Origin: a virus
Direction: 5' to 3' (one strand)
DNA length: 22,530 nt
Virus record (IMG/VR): IMGVR_UViG_3300020020_000162
Coordinates: 1-22,530 of that record
Shown: positions 20,580 through 22,530 of the stretch, piece by piece
How the letters are laid out: every line of letters starts with the position of its first letter
Numbering within the stretch: the stretch's first letter is position 1
Made by a program: the position numbers and the translations under genes
The notes under the pieces: model-generated
Databases searched by the model: none
What the model was told of the DNA's origin: nothing
What the model saw: only the letters and a program-made list of their open reading frames with translations

Positions 20580-20695
20580 GTAGCGAACATGGTTGAAAGA
20601 ATCGGATGCCCTAACCAACTAGGCGATATCGCCAATTTTTGGCGGCGATAGGAGGAATTGAACCTTCGATAACCAACTCTAGTCCGGCTCGCTAC
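20580..20695 (-). ncRNA. Y-RNA-like element 1 with full circularly permuted tRNA-like module
   Basis: Closing helix GTAGCGA/TCGCTAC (20689-20695 with 20580-20586), loop GCCGG versus CATGT, second helix AGAGTTGG/CCGATTCT (20673-20680 with 20598-20605), then TTATC. The interior is a tRNA in permuted order: T-arm (GAAGG TTCAATT CCTCC), 3' acceptor strand TATCGCC, a ten-base linker, 5' acceptor strand GGCGATA, D-arm GCCT-AGTTGGTTA-GGGC, with the second helix in the place of the anticodon stem. This is the architecture of YrlA-type Y RNAs. A permuted tRNA gene that is circularised and cut is the alternative. Confidence 0.8.
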
Positions 20696-20704
20696 GTGTT
20701 TAGT

Positions 20705-20866
20705 TTACCTCATTGCGTTGAAGGTTTCTTTAATTGTGGCAATTGGGTGCATAATGAGGAATTTCAACCAGGCTAGGAATACAATTAACTGAGGCATTTT
20801 ACCCCAGTCAACTTCCTTTGCGTTGTAGTGGTGCTTGGCATATTCCCATCGTTCTTTGCTATTCAT
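20705..20866 (-). CDS. 53-residue probable membrane-associated protein
   Basis: ATG 20866 overlaps the preceding stop and has AGGA seven bases upstream. The product MNSKERWEYAKHHYNAKEVD is followed by WGKMPQLIVFLAWLKFLIMHPIATIKETFNAMR: a charged N-terminus and a hydrophobic helix at about residues 25-45. It ends nine bases before the first Y-RNA-like element. No family recognised. Confidence 0.65.
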   Translation of the reverse strand: MNSKERWEYAKHHYNAKEVDWGKMPQLIVFLAWLKFLIMHPIATIKETFNAMR

Positions 20867-21086
20867 GTCCTGATCCTTTTGTGTGGCGGTTTGGTACGTT
20901 GAAATCTGCTATGGATTCAAACTCGGTGTACCCTTCGAAAAGCATGCCACCAAATGCTGAGGTTGCTGGCTCTTCTGGACATCCGAGCGTGTTATAGAAT
21001 CCGTCCATTCGTTCTGCATTTACGTAGTCTTCTTTAGACACATCTTGGTAGTGTTGTTCGCCCTTTTTCTTCAGAAAGTATTTCAT
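20859..21086 (-). CDS. 75-residue hypothetical protein
   Basis: ATG 21086 has GGAG six bases upstream and gives MKYFLKKKGEQHYQDVSKED continuing to FEGYTEFESIADFNVPNRHTKGSGHE. The MKYFLKK... start and size match a common class of small phage proteins of unknown function. An earlier in-frame ATG at 21149 would add 21 residues but has a weaker site. It is coupled to the 53-residue gene. Confidence 0.7.
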   Translation of the reverse strand: MKYFLKKKGEQHYQDVSKEDYVNAERMDGFYNTLGCPEEPATSAFGGMLFEGYTEFESIADFNVPNRHTKGSGHE

Positions 21087-21280
21087 CCTGGTCTCCATGC
21101 GATTGATCACGTTTAAGGCCCGTCTTTTTGGTGACAGAGCGCGGGCCATTCTCTGTTCTTTAGCCCCTAACGCTCAACCCATTTAAACGGTCGCCACAAC
21201 CAAGGGAGCTATCAAGGATCACCTTTTCCCCCTCGCGGACCGGGGCGAGGAGTTTAGAGAGGAAAGCAGCTTTCCTCTAG
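21087..21280 (-). other. Gene-free spacer with two strong hairpins
   Basis: Between tRNA-Gly and the 75-residue gene I see no convincing frame. Two hairpins lie just past the tRNA on the minus strand: AGAGGAAAG/CTTTCCTCT (9 bp, 21258-21278) and CCTCGC/GCGAGG (6 bp, 21231-21250). Neither is followed by a U-run, so RNA processing or stability elements are more likely than terminators. The in-frame extension of the next gene (21087-21149) also lies here. Confidence 0.5.
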
Positions 21281-21352
21281 AGCGGGTAGGGAGGATCGAA
21301 CTCCCATAACCTGCTTGGAAGGCAGGCGCACTGGCCATTGTGCTATACCCGC
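21281..21352 (-). tRNA. tRNA-Gly(UCC)
   Basis: Canonical cloverleaf: acceptor GCGGGTA/TACCCGC, D-arm GCAC/GTGC, anticodon stem CCTGC/GCAGG with loop CTTCCAA (UCC), T-arm GGGAG TTCGATC CTCCC, discriminator U as usual for glycine. Its 5' end is two bases from the 245-base structured RNA, so RNase P cutting here would also create that RNA's 3' end. Confidence 0.95.
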
Positions 21353-21354
21353 GT

Positions 21355-21599
21355 GTACTAACTGGTATTCCTGCCATCTAGGGGGAACGCACCTCTTAGT
21401 CTGCTGTGTATCCTGCCATTGAAACACAGTTGTCTAATTTTGATCCCCGTGGTCTCGGATACCCGTGCGATTTTCATACTCCGATGGTCCGTAGCCTCTT
21501 TGAGACTAACTAGGATGTTTGAAAACCCGTCAAACGCCTTCAACCGTTAGTCCTAGCAGTATCTCCCCGCGTGCTACCTTTCGGAATACCAGTTAGTAC
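21355..21599 (-). ncRNA. 245-base structured RNA, 17 bp closing helix
   Basis: The ends pair perfectly over 17 bp (21583-21599 with 21355-21371). The interior forms several nested helices: GACTAAC/GTTAGTC enclosing GTTTGA/TCAAAC, TAGCA/TGCTA, GTCTC/GAGAC with CGGA/TCCG, and TTAG/CTAA enclosing CTGTGT/ACACAG. ATGGCAGGA occurs twice near the 3' end. The 5' helix is followed by GAAAGGTAGC, giving UUCCGAAAGG, which loosely recalls Ro-binding Y RNA ends. No convincing reading frame occupies the interval. The family is not recognised; it lies between a Y-RNA-like element and tRNA-Gly in the same direction. Confidence 0.75.
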
Positions 21600-21644
21600 T
21601 CCGCCCGACAATGGAGCCGAAACTTAACGTCGGGGGACTGGGTG

Positions 21645-21759
21645 TCCCTGAACATGTTGTGTCAATCGGGGTTGGCCTTGTCCATGTTTGGCCGCGTGGG
21701 ATTCGAACCCACAGTTTCTTTTTTGCAGAAAGATAACCGATCAACGTCCGGCTCAGGAA
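21645..21759 (-). ncRNA. Y-RNA-like element 3, T-arm module
   Basis: Closing helix TTCCTGA/TCAGGGA (21753-21759 with 21645-21651, one G-U). Loop GCCGG against CACAACATGT, second helix TTGATCGG/CCGATTGA (21737-21744 with 21662-21669), then TTATC. The interior has a TTTCT/AGAAA hairpin, a perfect T-arm (GTGGG TTCGAAT CCCAC), and a short acceptor-like GGCC/GGCC closed by 12 bases. No D-arm. A tRNA scanner may report its T-arm as a fragment. Confidence 0.75.
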
Positions 21760-21820
21760 TATATTCCTAGACCCTTTAGGCCCCAGGCCAGGTGACTACA
21801 GAATCTAGGAAACCTTGGAA

Positions 21821-21900
21821 GATACGAACATGTGTGATGACCCTCGGGTTTTTGGGTAGATTTGCAATCAGCGATAACCAAAGGTCTTCCGGCTCGTACC
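21821..21900 (-). ncRNA. Y-RNA-like element 4, minimal 80-base form
   Basis: Closing helix GGTACGA/TCGTATC (21894-21900 with 21821-21827, one G-U). Loop GCCGGAA against ATCACACATGT, a 9 bp second helix GACCTTTGG/CCGAGGGTC (21878-21886 with 21839-21847), then TTATC. The interior is only a small GATT-GCA-AATC hairpin and TACCCAAAAA, without T-arm, D-arm or acceptor. It keeps only the putative Ro-binding half, which argues that this half and not a tRNA is the conserved unit. Confidence 0.75.
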
Positions 21901-21904
21901 CAAA

Positions 21905-22069
21905 CTAAAGCGATTTCAAAAAGGTCTTCCACTGCTTGAACGAGAAAGTCAACACTGGGCCTTCAGGATCTTTACTGTCTCGAACTTCGACCAGGCTTTC
22001 TGTTATTCGCGCCTCAACGCAGTTGGTGTTCTGACTGCGCGTACTCTTGCGCCGGTGTCCATTCAACAC
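21905..22069 (-). CDS. DUF397-domain protein
   Basis: From GTG 22069 the 54-residue product reads VLNGHRRKSTRSQNTNCVEA, RITESLVEVRDSKDPEGPVL, then TFSFKQWKTFLKSL. The pattern KSxxS...NCVEA...VxVRDSKDPxGPVLxF...W..FL is the DUF397 signature, a family very abundant in Streptomyces, where members sit beside XRE-type regulators. No XRE gene is next to it here. The start lies one base after tRNA-Pro and lacks a strong ribosome site. Lateral gain from the host is likely. Confidence 0.85.
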   Translation of the reverse strand: MLNGHRRKSTRSQNTNCVEARITESLVEVRDSKDPEGPVLTFSFKQWKTFLKSL

Positions 22070-22070
22070 G

Positions 22071-22142
22071 TCGGGTACCCGCGAATCGAACGCGGTGTTT
22101 CTCGCTCCCAAAGCGAGTGGATTACCATCTTCCTCGTACCCG
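22071..22142 (-). tRNA. tRNA-Pro(UGG)
   Basis: Acceptor CGGGTAC/GTACCCG (7 bp), D-arm GGA/TCC with GATGGTAA loop, anticodon stem CTCGC/GCGAG with loop TTTGGGA (UGG), T-arm CCGCG TTCGATT CGCGG, discriminator A. No CCA encoded. The DUF397 gene follows after one base. Confidence 0.93.
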
Positions 22143-22149
22143 TGGATAT

Positions 22150-22218
22150 GGTGGCCAGGGTTCCAACCTGGTTACCGGCTAGCTCATCGCTACGGGACCA
22201 TTCTATCCCGCTGCCACC
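22150..22218 (-). other. Degenerate tRNA-like element
   Basis: Acceptor-like GGTGGC/GCCACC, a D-arm-like CGGGA/TCCCG hairpin with GG in its loop, and a T-arm-like CCAGG-TTGGAAC-CCTGG are present, but the T-loop lacks the conserved C56. No anticodon loop with U33 can be drawn (TAGC-GATGA-GCTA instead). It may be a decayed tRNA, possibly undetermined, or another tRNA mimic. It sits seven bases upstream of tRNA-Pro. Confidence 0.4.
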
Positions 22219-22227
22219 TAGTTTGGT

Positions 22228-22300
22228 GGGAGAACCATTCCCCAAGAACGGTTCTCCCGATTCCCTTAGATGCCCGCTCGGACAGACAATTCCTCGGGAG
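22228..22300 (-). other. Mutually exclusive hairpins between tRNA-like genes
   Basis: Bases 22228-22236 pair with 22250-22258 (GGGAGAACC type, extended to 13 bp by GTTC/GAAT). Bases 22254-22260 can instead pair with 22294-22300 (CTCCCGA/TCGGGAG). The CTCCC at 22254-22258 is shared, so the structures exclude each other. No U-run follows, so a switch or processing role is only a guess. Confidence 0.4.
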
Positions 22301-22306
22301 TTTGGT

Positions 22307-22451
22307 GCTTCCGAACATGGGGTGTAAATCGAAAAGGGTTTCCCCGACCGCTGCTCTGCCGCTGAGCTACCCGCAGTCAATGAAGACACGGGAGGGGATT
22401 TGAACCCATGACACACGGTTTCAGATAATCGATCTACTTCGGCTCGGAAGC
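22307..22451 (-). ncRNA. Y-RNA-like element 5 with permuted tRNA-like module
   Basis: Closing helix GCTTCCGA/TCGGAAGC (8 bp, 22444-22451 with 22307-22314). Loop GCCGAAG against ACACCCCATGT; here GCCGAAG fits the bacterial Y-RNA consensus I recall (GNCGAAN0-1G). Second helix GTAGATCGA/TCGATTTAC (9 bp, 22429-22437 with 22324-22332), then TTATC. The interior has a T-arm (TTCAAAT loop), 3' acceptor-like CCCGTGT, a linker, then CTGCGGG with TA and a D-arm GCTC-AGCGGCA-GAGC: permuted tRNA order again. Here TCGA replaces CCGA with a matching change on the other strand, a compensatory pair. Confidence 0.78.
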
Positions 22452-22458
22452 TCAAAGG

Positions 22459-22530
22459 TGGCGGGGAAGGGAATCGAACCCTCAATCGCTCGGGTTATGA
22501 GCCCGGCCAGTTACCGTTACATGCACCCCA
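22459..22530 (-). tRNA. tRNA-Met(CAU), 5' end cut by window edge
   Basis: Anticodon loop CTCATAA (CAU), T-arm GAGGG TTCGATT CCCTT, 3' acceptor CCCCGCC with discriminator A. The 5' acceptor visible is TGGGG, so the first two bases (expected GG) lie beyond base 22530. The D-stem is weak in this reading. Elongator versus initiator type, or a modified CAU reading Ile, cannot be decided. Confidence 0.8.

Noticed and set aside
21764-21811. 8 bp inverted repeat TTCCTAGA/TCTAGGAA between Y-RNA-like elements 4 and 3
   Set aside because: Such short repeats occur many times by chance; no motif from the other elements is present.
20434-22451. Group I introns interrupting tRNA genes
   Set aside because: Acceptor and T-arm order is permuted rather than split by an insertion, elements are only 80-145 bases, and none of the group I core sequence elements are visible.
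16924-22451. GOLLD or ROOL giant phage RNA
   Set aside because: Those RNAs are several hundred bases long; no single structured unit here exceeds 245 bases.
17054-22530. Prophage attachment site within a tRNA
   Set aside because: No integrase, excisionase or duplicated tRNA 3' end is visible in the window.

Overview
The window looks like part of a bacteriophage of a high-GC Gram-positive host, most likely Streptomyces. The evidence is an uninterrupted minus-strand run of tightly packed genes, many joined by ATGA overlaps. It holds a phage replication/recombination module (UDG-PolA fusion, primase-helicase, Sak4-type ATPase, Cas4-like nuclease, RuvC-like resolvase), an amidase endolysin and a tRNA array. 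It also carries genes typical of Streptomyces and its phages: a secreted I36-type peptidase inhibitor, a DUF397 protein and a DUF6197-like protein. The gene mix resembles large tRNA-rich Streptomyces siphoviruses, but that is inference from gene content only. The first 46 bases are a perfect reverse complement of 106-151 and the last tRNA is cut by the window end, so the window may be a contig with incomplete ends.

Layout. 1-936 (+): end of a 22-residue-repeat, probably tail-associated protein. 920-8973 (-): resolvase, an apparently frameshifted gene, exported I36 inhibitor, mini membrane protein, UDG-PolA, four tiny genes, primase-helicase, terminator, probable single-stranded-DNA-binding protein and RecA-like ATPase, headed by a good TTGACA/TAGAGT promoter. 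9007-13477 (-): endolysin, small genes, a VWA protein, MazG-like protein and Cas4-like nuclease. 13553-13771: one plus-strand mini gene facing the minus genes across a strong bidirectional terminator. 13770-16894 (-): small accessory genes, including a LAGLIDADG-like protein whose usual catalytic Asp is replaced.

16900-22530 (-) is RNA-rich and is the most interesting part. It encodes a full-length Ro60 (TROVE + VWA) orthologue, a second small VWA protein, and tRNAs for Arg(ACG), Arg(UCU), Gly(UCC), Pro(UGG) and Met(CAU). Interleaved with the tRNAs are five copies of one RNA architecture at 20434-20564, 20580-20695, 21645-21759, 21821-21900 and 22307-22451. Each is closed by a 7-8 bp helix of its own sequence, then has a conserved internal loop (GCCGG or GCCGA against CATGT), a covarying 6-9 bp second helix and a conserved TTATC. 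Between the second-helix strands lie tRNA parts in circularly permuted order, T-arm and 3' acceptor strand before 5' acceptor strand and D-arm. I interpret these as a phage family of Y RNAs with tRNA-like modules, partners of the neighbouring Ro60. They grade from a full tRNA mimic to a minimal 80-nt form. Further structured RNA candidates are at 16924-17011, 18094-18160, 18168-18296 and 21355-21599 (17 bp closing helix). The ro60 leader carries a hairpin whose flanks match the Y-RNA internal loop, suggesting possible autoregulation.
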